DNA of 64,000 nt. Origin: Lentzea guizhouensis (GTDB taxonomy: Bacteria; Actinomycetota; Actinomycetes; Mycobacteriales; Pseudonocardiaceae). The stretch covers positions 6,510,001-6,574,000 of the forward strand of contig NZ_CP016793.1 of NCBI RefSeq assembly GCF_001701025.1, written 5' to 3'. Below, piece after piece: positions 33,851-44,200 of the stretch. Made by a program: the position numbers and the translations under genes. The notes below the pieces were generated by a model. That model made no database searches. It was not told the DNA's origin and worked only from the letters and a program-made list of their open reading frames with translations. Positions within the stretch are counted from its first letter, which is position 1. The number at the start of each line of letters is the position of its first letter.

Positions 33851-34303
33851 ATGACGCCTGACGCCACCGCGCACATCGATGTCGCCGCCTCGCCTGAGCG
33901 GGTGTTCACGCTGGTGAGTGATCTGCGAGGGCTGAGCGGGGTGGCGGAGGAGTACTCGGGCGGCCGGTGGCTGAACGCGGCTGGACCTCAGGCCGGGGCG
34001 CGGTTTCGCGGGGTGAACCGGCGCGGGTGGCGGGTGTGGCCGACCGAGGCCACGGTGACGGACTGTTCGGTCTCGCGGTTCGCGTTCGAGGTGCGGTCGC
34101 TGGGACTCGCCGTGTCGCGGTGGCAGTACGACATCGAGCCTGTTGACGGCGGATGCCGGGTCACGGAGTCGACGTGGGACCGGCGGCCGGGGTGGTACAA
34201 GCCGATCACGATGCTGGCGACCGGGGTGCGGGACCGGGCGGTGACGAACCAGCGGAACATCGAGGTGACGCTGAGGCGGCTCAAAGAGGTCGTCGAGGCG
34301 TGA
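33851..34303 (+). CDS. SRPBCC-fold (polyketide cyclase/dehydrase-like) protein
   Basis: 150 residues from ATG 33851. It opens with ATAHIDVAASPERVFTLVSDLRGL, the N-terminal strand and helices of a START/Bet v 1-like fold. WRVWPTEATVTDCSV and a long C-terminal helix (GVRDRAVTNQRNIEVTLRRLKEV) follow. Such proteins bind small hydrophobic ligands. The promoter just upstream holds TACTCGTAGTA, and with no ribosome site visible the mRNA may be nearly leaderless. The ligand is unknown. Confidence 0.85.
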   Translation: MTPDATAHIDVAASPERVFTLVSDLRGLSGVAEEYSGGRWLNAAGPQAGARFRGVNRRGWRVWPTEATVTDCSVSRFAFEVRSLGLAVSRWQYDIEPVDGGCRVTESTWDRRPGWYKPITMLATGVRDRAVTNQRNIEVTLRRLKEVVEA

Positions 34304-34682
34304 GGCCGGGGCGCGGTCGATCCCGAGCGGAAGGCGAGCGTCTTTCCATCGAGCCGAAGGGGAGGCGTTTCTTCCTCAATCGACGGGTAGCGTTTGAACC
34401 CACCGGCATCGCGATTGAGGCTTGACTTCGAGTGCGGGCGATATCCTGGTATGGATCGGCCGAGTCGCTTTTACGTTTCGGCCAGTGCCTGTTCAACCCC
34501 GGTGCCAAGGCGATCGGCCTGCTGCGCGCCCAGCTCTACACCCAAGCCGCCACGACTGCGGCAGTTCGCCAGCCCTCAACCTTAAATATGTTTAAGCAAT
34601 TTTGGTCTAAACCGCTTTGAACCCGTCCCGTGACCTCCCCGTAGTAATCGGTACAACACCGATAACCCCCGAGGAGATTCGA
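34304..34682. promoter_or_regulatory. intergenic region with an AT-rich palindrome
   Basis: About 380 bases with no convincing gene; a 62-codon plus frame at 34432 lacks a ribosome site and looks random. CTTAAA-TATG-TTTAAG (34581-34596) is a perfect AT-rich palindrome in GC-rich DNA, 87 bases before the next start. It may be a promoter or operator. GAGGAG at 34670-34675 is the ribosome site of the next gene. Confidence 0.5.
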
Positions 34683-35528
34683 ATGGGCGCTCGACACCGC
34701 AAGCCCGCCATGATCGGCGCGGGCGCCATGCTCGCGATCGCCGCTGTCGCCGGTGGCATCTTCGCCTTCAGCGGCACGGACTCGAACGCGGCTGAGGACT
34801 GCGGCGGGCTCGACCAGGCCCTGCAGAACAACCTGACCTTCATCGCCGGGCAGCAGGCCAACCCGGACGCGCAGTCCGACGCCCGGATCGCGAACCGGCA
34901 GGCCGTGGTGAACCTGATCAACCAGCGGCGTGCGGCCGCCGGGTGCGGGAACGACGTGCAGGCTAAGCCGGAAGCCGGTCAGGCCGCGACGTCCGGTGAG
35001 GACTGCGGTGGGCTGGACAAGGCGTTGCAGAACAACCTGACCTTCATCGCCGGCCAGAAGGCGAACCCGGACGCGCAGTCCGAGGCGCGGATCGCGAACC
35101 GGGAGGCCGTGGTCGACCTCATCCAGCAGCGGCGCAAGGCGGCGGGCTGCGCGGGTGACGGCGGCGCCGGCAACGCGAACCAGGGCGACAACGGCGGCAA
35201 CCAGGGCAACAACCAGACCACGGCCCCGCCCGCACCGCAGCAGCCCGACGCCAACCAGGGCAACAACGGCGGCGCGTCCGGCCAGCAGGTGTGCAACGGC
35301 TCGACGGTGACCCTGTCCGGTGAGGGCGGTGCGCCCGCCGCGTCGAGTGGTGACTTCCCGATCGGCACCACGCTCAAGGTGACGAACCTGGACAACAACA
35401 AGTCCACCACCGTGAAGGTCGCGTCGGTGTCCGGCAGCTGCGTGCTGCTGAACAACGCGGCGTTCGAGCAGGTGCGCGAGCCCGGCAAGTTCCTGATCCG
35501 CCGGGCGGTCATCGAGAAGATCGGCTGA
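34683..35528 (+). CDS. secreted repeat protein with a C-terminal RlpA/barrel-like domain
   Basis: 281 residues from ATG 34683. A signal or anchor (MIGAGAMLAIAAVAGGIFAF) precedes two almost identical ~50-residue repeats: EDCGGLDQALQNNLTFIAGQ, then QSDARIANRQAVVNLINQRR, ending AAGC. Each has two Cys that could pair. An Asn/Gln/Gly-rich linker (GNANQGDNGGNQGNNQ) follows. The last 80 residues (STVTLSGEGGAPAASSGDFP, GTTLKVTNLDNNKSTTVKV, CVLLNNAAFEQV) resemble a double-psi beta-barrel of the RlpA type, but catalytic residues are not apparent. The repeat is not recognised. It is probably an extracellular structural or binding protein. Confidence 0.78.
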   Translation: MGARHRKPAMIGAGAMLAIAAVAGGIFAFSGTDSNAAEDCGGLDQALQNNLTFIAGQQANPDAQSDARIANRQAVVNLINQRRAAAGCGNDVQAKPEAGQAATSGEDCGGLDKALQNNLTFIAGQKANPDAQSEARIANREAVVDLIQQRRKAAGCAGDGGAGNANQGDNGGNQGNNQTTAPPAPQQPDANQGNNGGASGQQVCNGSTVTLSGEGGAPAASSGDFPIGTTLKVTNLDNNKSTTVKVASVSGSCVLLNNAAFEQVREPGKFLIRRAVIEKIG

Positions 35529-35544
35529 CGGTCCACAGCAGACC

Positions 35545-35586
35545 CGAGAGCGGGTGTTCCCAGGCGTACAGGGGCACCCGCTCTCG
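35545..35586. terminator. bidirectional hairpin terminator between convergent genes
   Basis: CGAGAGCGGGTG (35545-35556) and CACCCGCTCTCG (35575-35586) are perfect 12-bp arms with an 18-base loop. It lies 17 bases after the secreted repeat-protein gene and 6 bases after the S1 protease gene. There is no T-run, as is common in actinomycetes. Confidence 0.88.
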
Positions 35587-35591
35587 CGCGG

Positions 35592-37313
35592 CTACAGCGT
35601 GATCGACCAGCCGCTCAGCAGGCCCACGTCCTGCGGCCCGTTGTCGCCGACCCGCAACGTCCACGTGCCCGCCGCCCGTTCGCCGGAAGCCGGCCGGACG
35701 GTGAAGGCCTTGGGCTGGAACGGAGTGCACGGGTACCCGCCGTACCGCTGCAAGGGGTACGACCGCCCGCTCGGCGCGACCAGCGTGATGTTCAGGTCCT
35801 GCGAGCACGAATGCGTCGCGTCGACCCGCACCGACACCGACGCAGCCGCGGAACCGGCCGCCGAGGACGTCACCGGACTCACAGCGACCTGGAAGTCCCG
35901 CAACGGGAAGTCCGCGTCACTGCTGAACGTCCGGCCAGACCCCGGCGACGTCCGCACCGAGAGCGCGTCCGAGCGTTTCGAGACGTTCCCGGCCGCGTCC
36001 CGTGCCACCACCGTGAACGTGTACGCGGTGTCCGCGGCCAAGCCCGAGACCGTCGCCGAGGTCGAGGCGACCGACGTGGCCAGCGTCTGTCCGTTGTAGA
36101 CGTCGTACCCGGTCACCGCGACGTTGTCCGAGGCCGCGTCCCATGCGAGCGACACCGAGGACGACGTGACACCGGCCGACCGCAGCCCGGAAGGCGCCGA
36201 AGGCGGTTCCGCGTCACCACCACCACCGCCGACGACCAGGCTCAACCCCCATCGCGCCAGCGCCTCGTTCACCGGCTGGAAGATCGAGTTGTCGCCGGAG
36301 GACCCCGGCGAGCACGACGACTGGCCACCGGAGTGCAGGCCGACGGCGGACGAACCCGACAGCCACGCACCACCGGAGTCACCGCCCTGCGAGCACGCCG
36401 TGGTCAGCGTCAGCCCGTCGATCACCACGCTGCCGTAGTCCACGGTCTGGTTCACCGAGTTGACCGTGCCGCACTCGAACTTCGGCGCCGTGTTGCCGGT
36501 GTGGCACACCGCCTCACCGACCAGCGCTTCCTTCGAGCCGCTCACGGTCAGCGCGGGCGAGCCCCACGTGTTCACCACCGGTGAGAGCGTCCAGCCGGCC
36601 TCGGTCACCGCGACCACGCCCATGTCGCCCTCGCGGGCGTTCACGCTGCGCGAGCCGCCGGCGTTCGACGTGCCGAGCCGGTTGCGCTGCCCGGACTCTC
36701 CGTACGCTGCCTGGTTCGCGTCGTTCGTGCAGTGCCCGGCGGTGACGAAGTGCTTGCCGCCGCCGGAGTCCGTCGCCGCGAACCCGACCGAGCAGTTCGA
36801 CTCCGAGCCCGGCCACCACGGGTCGCCGGCGTTGACCTCCCCGGCCTGTTGCACGAACGGCTGGGACACCCGGACGACCCGGACGCCCTCCATCGCGGGG
36901 AAGTCGCCCAGCGTGGTGACCACGACGTCGTTCGACCGCACGTCCACGCCGACGCTGCGGAACGGGTGCCCGCTCGACTTGACCCGTTCGACGAGCTGGG
37001 CGAGCGACGCGGCGGATCGCGACACCAGCCGCGGCACCGCACCGGCACGCGAGACGACCTGGGCATCGGCGGCGTTCAGCACCGCCACGGTCAACTTCCC
37101 GGACTCGAACCAACGCCCGGCGTCCGCCACGTGCAGCGCGGCGCTGACGGCGTGCGCGCGGTCCTGGTGCACCAGCCGGGTGCGGGCGTCGGACGCGCTG
37201 ATCCCGAGGTCACGGGCCAGCGCGTCGGCGACGGGATCGGACGCGGCGGCCGGTGCGGTCAGCACCGAGAAAACCGCCGCGGTGCCGCAGAAAACGGCAA
37301 GAGCCTTCCTCAT
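35592..37313 (-). CDS. secreted S1 (alpha-lytic-like) serine protease with FN3 and P domains
   Basis: 573 residues from ATG 37313. Layout: a signal peptide (1-24, ALAVFCGTAAVFSVLTAPAAA); a propeptide up to about 140 (LGISASDARTRL, HVADAGRWFESGKLTVAV); a protease domain about 160-350 with His 194 (TAGHC), Asp 230 (EGDMGV) and Ser 313 (GGDSGGAW); an FN3 domain (about 365-450, PPSAPSGLRS to SVRTS); and a C-terminal proprotein-convertase P domain (about 455-573, FQVAVSPV, SGWSITL). Six Cys fit disulfides of the Streptomyces protease type. It should mature outside the cell by removal of the propeptide. The P domain in a chymotrypsin-fold enzyme is seen in actinomycetes but is not the rule. It lies downstream of a helix-turn-helix regulator on the same strand. 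Confidence 0.94.
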   Translation of the reverse strand: MRKALAVFCGTAAVFSVLTAPAAASDPVADALARDLGISASDARTRLVHQDRAHAVSAALHVADAGRWFESGKLTVAVLNAADAQVVSRAGAVPRLVSRSAASLAQLVERVKSSGHPFRSVGVDVRSNDVVVTTLGDFPAMEGVRVVRVSQPFVQQAGEVNAGDPWWPGSESNCSVGFAATDSGGGKHFVTAGHCTNDANQAAYGESGQRNRLGTSNAGGSRSVNAREGDMGVVAVTEAGWTLSPVVNTWGSPALTVSGSKEALVGEAVCHTGNTAPKFECGTVNSVNQTVDYGSVVIDGLTLTTACSQGGDSGGAWLSGSSAVGLHSGGQSSCSPGSSGDNSIFQPVNEALARWGLSLVVGGGGGDAEPPSAPSGLRSAGVTSSSVSLAWDAASDNVAVTGYDVYNGQTLATSVASTSATVSGLAADTAYTFTVVARDAAGNVSKRSDALSVRTSPGSGRTFSSDADFPLRDFQVAVSPVTSSAAGSAAASVSVRVDATHSCSQDLNITLVAPSGRSYPLQRYGGYPCTPFQPKAFTVRPASGERAAGTWTLRVGDNGPQDVGLLSGWSITL

Positions 37314-37400
37314 GGCGAAGGACCTCCTTGGTTGCAGGGTGGCCCGAATGTAAAACGCTCATGAGCATTTCGTTAATGCGTAACTTTTAAGTTCCGGCCT
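37314..37400 (-). promoter_or_regulatory. promoter region of the S1 protease gene
   Basis: An AT-rich gap with the perfect 10-bp palindrome GCTCATGAGC (37357-37366) and GTTA-ATGCG-TAAC next to it. CAAGGAGGTCC, 5-12 bases before the ATG, is the ribosome site. Confidence 0.5.
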
Positions 37401-38246
37401 TCACCAGGTCCACTCGAAACCACGCACACCCGGCGTGACGTCGAGCGTCACGTCCAGCAGCGTCCGTTCCGGAGCGACCGCGGAACCGTCGGCCAGCTGC
37501 GTCACGGACGACGGCGGCGCGCCCTCGAACGTCACCTCCAGCACGTACTCCCGCGTCGGCAGCCGGAACTTGCGCTCGTAGTTCGTCGCGAGCGGGTACG
37601 GCGCCTGGTTGACCAGCTCGTGCTCGATCACGATGCTCTCGCCCTTGCGCAGCACCCGGTCGAACAGCAGCTCCGCGACCACGAACCCCTGGGCCTCGTC
37701 GCGCACCTCGCGACCGACCGTGCAGTGCTTCAAGGCGTTGACCAGCGGCAACGGTCGTTCGTGGTCGTCGATGTGCATGATCACGACCCACCGGTCCGGG
37801 CCGTTCATCGACGCCGACAGCACCTGCCGGGAGCGGAAGCTGCGTTCGGTGCGGTCGGCGCCCACGGTGACGAAGTCGTGCTGGCTCACCCGCACCAGCT
37901 GGTCGTCCCAGCGGGTCTCCATGTCGTCCAGCGCGAGCTCGACGTGCGAGGGGTCCGGCCAGAACGCCGACATGGGCGCGGGAGCCCTGCGCAGCCAGCG
38001 GCCGCGCGGGCGGGGTGGGCCGAGCAGCTCGGACAGGTGACCGGGCGGGAGGTGCAGGATGTGTTCCAAGTGGACGACGGCTTGCAGCGACGCCTTGCGG
38101 CCCGGCTTGCTGCGGCCGGACTGCCAATAGCTCAGCGTGGCGAGCGAAACGGAGACGCCGTGCTGGGAAAGGTGTTCACGGAGGCGCTCCAGACCGAGAC
38201 CACGATTTGTGATCGCTGTCCGGAGCGCTACCGCGAACTCGTCCAC
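37401..38246 (-). CDS. helix-turn-helix transcriptional regulator (XRE-like)
   Basis: 281 residues from GTG 38246; the TTG at 38255 is less likely. The N-terminal helix-turn-helix spans about 12-60 (ITNRGLGLERLREHLSQHG, SLATLSYWQSGRSKPGRKAS), with a Trp-rich recognition segment common in actinobacterial XRE proteins. The C-terminal ~200 residues (ELALDDMETRWDDQLVRVSQ, EVRDEAQGFVVAELLFDRVL, REYVLEVTFEG) are beta-rich and family-specific; their ligand is unknown. No ribosome site is seen. The gene lies 22 bases downstream of the giant toxin-like gene and upstream of the secreted protease, all on the minus strand. It may respond to envelope or contact signals, but this is inference. Confidence 0.82.
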   Translation of the reverse strand: MDEFAVALRTAITNRGLGLERLREHLSQHGVSVSLATLSYWQSGRSKPGRKASLQAVVHLEHILHLPPGHLSELLGPPRPRGRWLRRAPAPMSAFWPDPSHVELALDDMETRWDDQLVRVSQHDFVTVGADRTERSFRSRQVLSASMNGPDRWVVIMHIDDHERPLPLVNALKHCTVGREVRDEAQGFVVAELLFDRVLRKGESIVIEHELVNQAPYPLATNYERKFRLPTREYVLEVTFEGAPPSSVTQLADGSAVAPERTLLDVTLDVTPGVRGFEWTW

Positions 38247-38256
38247 GCAACACAAG

Positions 38257-41200
38257 CTAAAGCATTCTCAGAGCCGCCGGTAGGTCACCTGACCATTCGG
38301 CAGGACGACTTCCAGCACGTGGATGTCGTGCGGTGCCGTGCCGCCGAACGGCTCGAGCGGCACCGTCGGCAGGCCCTGCCGGTGGATCTGCACGTTCGCG
38401 TTCAGCTGCGTCGCGATCATCCGGCCGAGCAGGTTGCGGGCGTTGGCGGCGCCGTTGTTCTCGGCCGCGTCCTGGTGCACCCGCCAGTTGATGTTCTCCA
38501 CCAGCGCGCCGTAGAGGTGGCCGGGGTGCATCGGGTGGTCGACGGTGTGGTTCGCCACCGCCGCCGTCAGGTCCGGGCTCGCCGCCGCGCTGGTGATGAC
38601 CTGGGCCCGCAGCGCCACCGCCGGCGTGTTCACGACCTGCGCGACCGCCGAGTACAGGCCGTCCACGGTGGTGGGCGGCGGGGTCGGCCGGTTGAGCACG
38701 TCCTGCGACAGGTGCCGCAGGTGCCGTGACGTGTCGGTGACGTGGTCCGACGCCGCCAGCCCGTGGGCCGCGAGCTGCCGCTCGTGGTGCTGCAGGCCCG
38801 CCGACAACGGCACCGGCTTCGGCTGCTGCGGCTGGGCGCGGGTGCTCCGGCTTGCCGGCGGGCCGCACCGGCGGCTGGTCGGACGGCGCGTGCGTGAACG
38901 GGGCCGGCATCGGCGCGGAGACCGCCGCGTTGAGCTTGTTGCGCTGCAACCCGCCGAGGTTGCCGTCCATCGGCTTGCCCGGCTGCCAGCCGGAGTTCTT
39001 CGTCTCCGCGCCCCTCGGTTCGCGCAGCGGCTCGGTGAACGCGTAGGCGGCGTCCGGGTTGTTCAGCTCGGCGCGCACGTCCGCGGGCGAGGTGCCCTTC
39101 TTCGCGGCCTTGTCGAGGTAGAGGCGGTCCGGCACGGTCGACAGGATCGTGTGGGACTGCGAGATGTTGCCTTCCTTGATCTTGCCGTACGCCATCCGCG
39201 ACACGTCGGTTCCGGTGTCGCCGTCGACGAAGTCCGCGACGAAGCCCTCACCGCGCACCGGGTGCCGGTTGTTCTGCACGTCCACCTTGACCCGCTGCAC
39301 GTCCGCCGCGTGCTGCTTCGGATCGTGCGAGTCGTGCAGCTGCGCGATCTCGTTCGCGTAGAACTCGTTCAGCTTCTTGCCGAGCTTGCCGAACTCCGCG
39401 CCGCCGTCACCAAACTTCACCTCGGGGTCGGCCAGCGGGACCAGCGCGTCGAAGAAGAGGTTCGGTTCCGGCGTGTAGGGCAGCAACGGGTGGATCGCCG
39501 CCTGGTTGCGCCGGGCGCGCATGTCCGCGTCGATGTCGTGCACGACACCGGCGATGAACTCGTCGGTTACCCGTGCGACGTACGCGTCCCGCGTCTCCTG
39601 GCTCAGGCTGGTGTCGTTGTCGATCCGGTTGATGGTGTCCTGCTTGAGCTTCGCCTGCGTCTCGGTGAGGCGGTAGCCGCCACCGACCAGCAGCGGCCGC
39701 GACGGTTGCGGCACGTCCTCGCGGATCTCCGGGTCACCGGCCATCAGGTTCCGCACGTGCGCGAAGGCGTGCTCGCCCGAGCGCGTGATCCGGCTGCTGT
39801 CGTCGAAGTCCATCACGGACACGTACGGATGCGTTCCGTTGGCCGCCAACGCATGCACGGCGAACTTGTGCGCGTTGGAGTTCAACGTGCTGTTGCGCGT
39901 CTCGCCGTACTTGAAGCCACTGCGGCCGTGCACGACGCTCGCCAGTGCGATGGGCTCCTGCCGGTTGTCGATCGTGGCCTGGGCCGTCGCCATCGCGGCG
40001 TCGATCTCGGCCTGCGTGCCCGCGTTCACGCCGAGCACGAACGCCACATTCGCGTCGCCGGCGCCGTTCATGACGCTGTTGATCACGTTGTCCAGGTCGC
40101 CGAGGTCACTCGCCCGGACGATCATGCTGACCACGAACGACGGCGGCTGCCCGTCCTCGATGCCTTGACGGGTGCGGTCGAGGTAGTTGGCCGCCGTGAT
40201 CGGGGTGAGCGTCTGCCCGTTGGCCAGGTTCTCGAACGCCGCGTTCTGCACGCCGTGCGCGTTGTCCAGCGTGACCTGCGCGGGCTCCGGGTCCGCCATC
40301 TGCACGTCCTGCTCGGCCACGGCGACGTCTTCCATCGCCTCGACCAGCTGCGGGACCTGCGAGTCGTCGTACACGTGGCCGTCGTTGCGCACGCGCTTGC
40401 TCGACGAACCGGGCTCCGCGTCACGGCGGCGCTTCGGCGGCATGTCCGGTGCCTGCGCGCCGCCCTGGTCGTGCTCGGTCGTCGGCTTGGTGACCGACGC
40501 CAGCGCCTTCATCCGGTCCTCGACGAGCTGCAGGTGCCGCGGCTTGAGGTGCGCGTCGGCCGCGTCGATGCCCGCGGTCATGGGGGAGTCGTCGCCCACG
40601 ACCCTGCCCCTGCCGTCCTGGTGCTGGAAGATCGGCTTCACCGCACCGGGCTCGAAGTACTCGTCGCGCAGGCCGAGGAAGTGCCCGACCTCGTGCGCGA
40701 GCCGGCGCGGGTCGGTGTCCGCCGGCCAGACGAGCTGGTTGGCCCGGCCACCGGCCGCCGACACCTCGACGGTCGCGTGCGCGTCGTTCGGGTTGTCGGT
40801 GAACTCGACGGTCACGTGGAACTGCTCACCGCTCGGAAGCCGGTAGCCCTGGTTGTAGAGCTCCTCCACGCCCTGGCGGGTGCGTTCCTGGACCTCCGGT
40901 GTGCCGTTCTCCAGGTGCAGCCGCACGGTGAAGTCGCGGACGTCGACGCCGTTGACGTTCATCACGCGGTTGTCGTAGGCGATCGGGCTGCGCCACGCCT
41001 GCATCTTGATGCCGTCGGGGCCGACCGTCGTCGTGTTCATGACGCCGCCGTCCTCGCCGCGCACCCAGCTGGTGGCCGGGGTGGTGGCTCGGGCGTCCGC
41101 GATGTCCTGGGAGGACACCGGCTGCCGAGGGTCGAACCACGGCGCGCTGGCCTCGGTGCTGTGCAACGGGTTCGGGTTGTCCGCGGGCGGCAGGCCGGGC

Positions 41201-44200
41201 GTCCACTGCTGCTGGGGCGGCGCCGAGGGGTTCGGCATGTCGTTGTCCAGCAGGAACATCTCGACCAGCTCGTGCCGCAGACCGGGGATCACCCGCGGGT
41301 CGACGTTCAGCTCGGCCGCGTGCTGCTCGACCTTGGCGGTGAACTCGGTCGCCGTGTCGGTGCCGTCACCCCGGAGCACGTCGGCCTCGTCGAGCCGCTG
41401 GAACACCCAGGCGGCCTGGTCGGCGGTCGTGCTGCCGGTGTAGGGGTGCTCGGCGACGCCCTGGGCGAGCTCCGGGCTGCCGAGGACCGCCTTCTCGGCC
41501 TCCTTCTGCGCGAAGTTGGTCGCGCGGTTGTAGCCCTTGTCGTGGTTGAAGAACTCGGCGGCGACGTGGTCCGGCGTCCGCTTGTCGGCCGGCAGGTTCT
41601 CGATCGTCGCCCAGAGGTTCTGCGACCAGCTGGTGAACGCGGGCCGCCCGCCGGTGGCGAAGGACTCGATCTGCTCGGTCTCGATCACCGGGCGCTCGAA
41701 CCTCTGGTTGAACGCCTTGGTGACCGCCTCCAGGCCGTGCTGGTCGACCAACGCGGCGATCTCGTTGCCGCGTGTGTGCAGCACGACGGACGCGTGCAGC
41801 AGGTGCGTGCCCGCCTGGGCGTGGACGAACCTGCCGGGGTTGTCCCGCAGCGCGGCCTCGACCTCGCGCATCAACGGGGTGGCGTTCGCCATCGCGTCGG
41901 TGGTGAGCGCGGCCAGCTGCGTGTCCACCTCGGTCGCCGGTGCCGACGGCGGGGTGGGGATGTCGTTCTCCAGCAGCATCATGTCGACGAGCTGCTGGCG
42001 GAGCTGCGCGGTGAGCCGCGGCGTGACCTCCACGCCGAGACCCTGTTGCAGCACCGCGCTGTTCTCGGTGACCTGCGCGGTGAACCCGCTCGCGGTGTCG
42101 GTGCCGTCGCCCTGGATCAGGCCGGTCGTGCTGAGCCGCTGGTACACCCACGCCGCCTGGTCGGCGGTGCTGGTGCCGGCGTAGGGGTTGTCGCGCACGT
42201 CGTCGGCGATGTCGGGCCCGCCGAACAGCTCCTTCTGCGCGACCTTCTGCACGAAGTTCGTCGCGCGGTTGAAGCCCTTGTCGTGGTTGAAGAACTCCGA
42301 CGCGAGGTAGTCGGCGCCCTGCAGGTGGAACGGCAGGTGCACGATCGTGCCCCACAGCCCCATCGCCCAGTTGTCGAACGCCGGGCGGCCACCGGTGTCG
42401 AACGACTCGATCTGCTCGGTCTCGATGACCGGTCGTTCGAACGCCTTGTTGAACGCCTTGGTGACCGCCTCCAGGCCGTGCTGCTCGATCATCGCGGCGA
42501 CGGCGTTGGTGCGGGTGTGCAGGACGGTCGAGGCGCGCAGGAGGTGCAGGCCGGCCTCGGCGTGCACGAACTTGCCGGGGTTGTTCTCGAGCGAGGCCTG
42601 GACGCTGCGGATCAGCGACGGGGCGGTCGACATGGCGTCGGCGGTGAGGGCGGCGAGCTGGGTGTCGGCCTCGGTGGTGACGTCCGCGTCGGGGTCGTGC
42701 GCGTCGGGGTCGTCGACGTCCGTGGTGCCGGTGTCCCGGTCCGCGGTGCTCGCCTCGGCGGGGGTGTTCTGCTCGGTGGGCGGCGGGGCCGACGGAGGCG
42801 TCCACGTGGTGGTGCTCGTGCTCGGCTGAGCGGTCGTGGCGTCCGTGTCGGCTTCCAGGTCGTTGTCGAGCAGGTACATCTCGACGAGGCTGGCGCGCAG
42901 CTCGGTCGTCATGTCCGGCGTGATCGGACGGCCGAGGCCGCCCTGGAGCGTGTCGCGGTGCTCGTCGACCAGGGCGGTGAAGTCGGACGCCTTGTCCGAG
43001 CCGTCGCCGTTGATCAGGCCGGCGTCGCTGAAGACCCGGTAGACCCACTCTGAACGGTCGCCGCCGGTGTAGGGGCGGTCCGCGACGGCCTGGCTGAGCT
43101 CCGGGTTGCCGAGGAGCGCCTGATCGGCGGCCTGCTGGGCGAAGTTGGTGGCTCGGTTGTAGCCCTTGTCGTGGTTGAAGAACTCGGAGGCGGTGGTGTC
43201 GGCGTCGGAGCCGAGACCGTTGATGGTGCCCCAGAGTCCGTGGGCCCAGTTGTCGAAGGCTGCCCGGCGGGTGTCGGTGTCGAGGGCCGGGAAGTCCTGG
43301 AACTGCTGGGTCTCGATGATCGGGCGGCCGAACTCGGTGTTGAACGCCTTCGCGACGGCTTCCAGGCCGTGCTGGTCGATCAGCGCCGCGACCTGGTCGG
43401 TGCGCTGGTCGAGGACGACGGAGGCCTGCAGCAGCTTCAGACCGGAGTCGGCGTGCAGGAAGGTGTCCGGGTTGGACACGAGTGAGTTCCGCACGTCCTG
43501 GGCGGCCTGGGGTGCGGTGGCCATCGCGTCCGCGGTCAGGGCTGCGAGCTGGTCGTTGACGACGGTCTGCGGGTCGGTCGGCGGCACGTCGGCGTCGGCC
43601 GGTGTCGTGTCCGGAGCGATCGTGTCGGGAGCCGTCGCGGCCGGGGACGCGGCTGCCGAGGTGTCGGCCGGCGCCGACGGCGGTGCGACAGGTGCCGGGC
43701 GGGACCGGTGGGTGTCCGCGCTCGGTTCGGGCACTGCACGGCTTGACCCAGCAGCACTCGACTCGGGTCGAGCCGACACCGGCGTCACGGCGCGGCGGGC
43801 GGCGCCGTGGGCGGGCGGGCGGCGTTGCCGACGAGGCGGGCGGCGTTGCCGACGAGGCGGGCGGCGTTGCCGACGAGGCGGGCAGCGTTGCGGCGCGGTT
43901 GGCGGTGCCGGTGGTGCAGGCGGTGCCGGTGGCGTTTGCGCGGCGGCTGCCGTGTTGAACGCGTCGACCTCCCGGTCCACCTTCGCCTTCGCGTCCCACC
44001 ACTGCTGCTGCTTGGCGTCCGCCGCACGGCGGGCCTCGTCGAGCTTGGTCTCCGCGTCCTTGATCTTCTGCTCGGCCGCGGCCCGCTCGTCCGCCAGCTC
44101 CCGGTGCGCCTCCTCGGCCACGGCACGCGCGGCTGCGGCGTCGGCCACGACCTGCTGGTGGGCCTGCACGTCGGCGCGGGCCGAGACAGCTGCCCCGCGC

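Noticed and set aside
43820..43900. Arg-rich DNA-binding or nuclear-targeting tail in the giant protein
   Set aside because: The PPRRQRR units are a minisatellite whose other frame matches neighbouring linkers, so the basic sequence may be an artefact.
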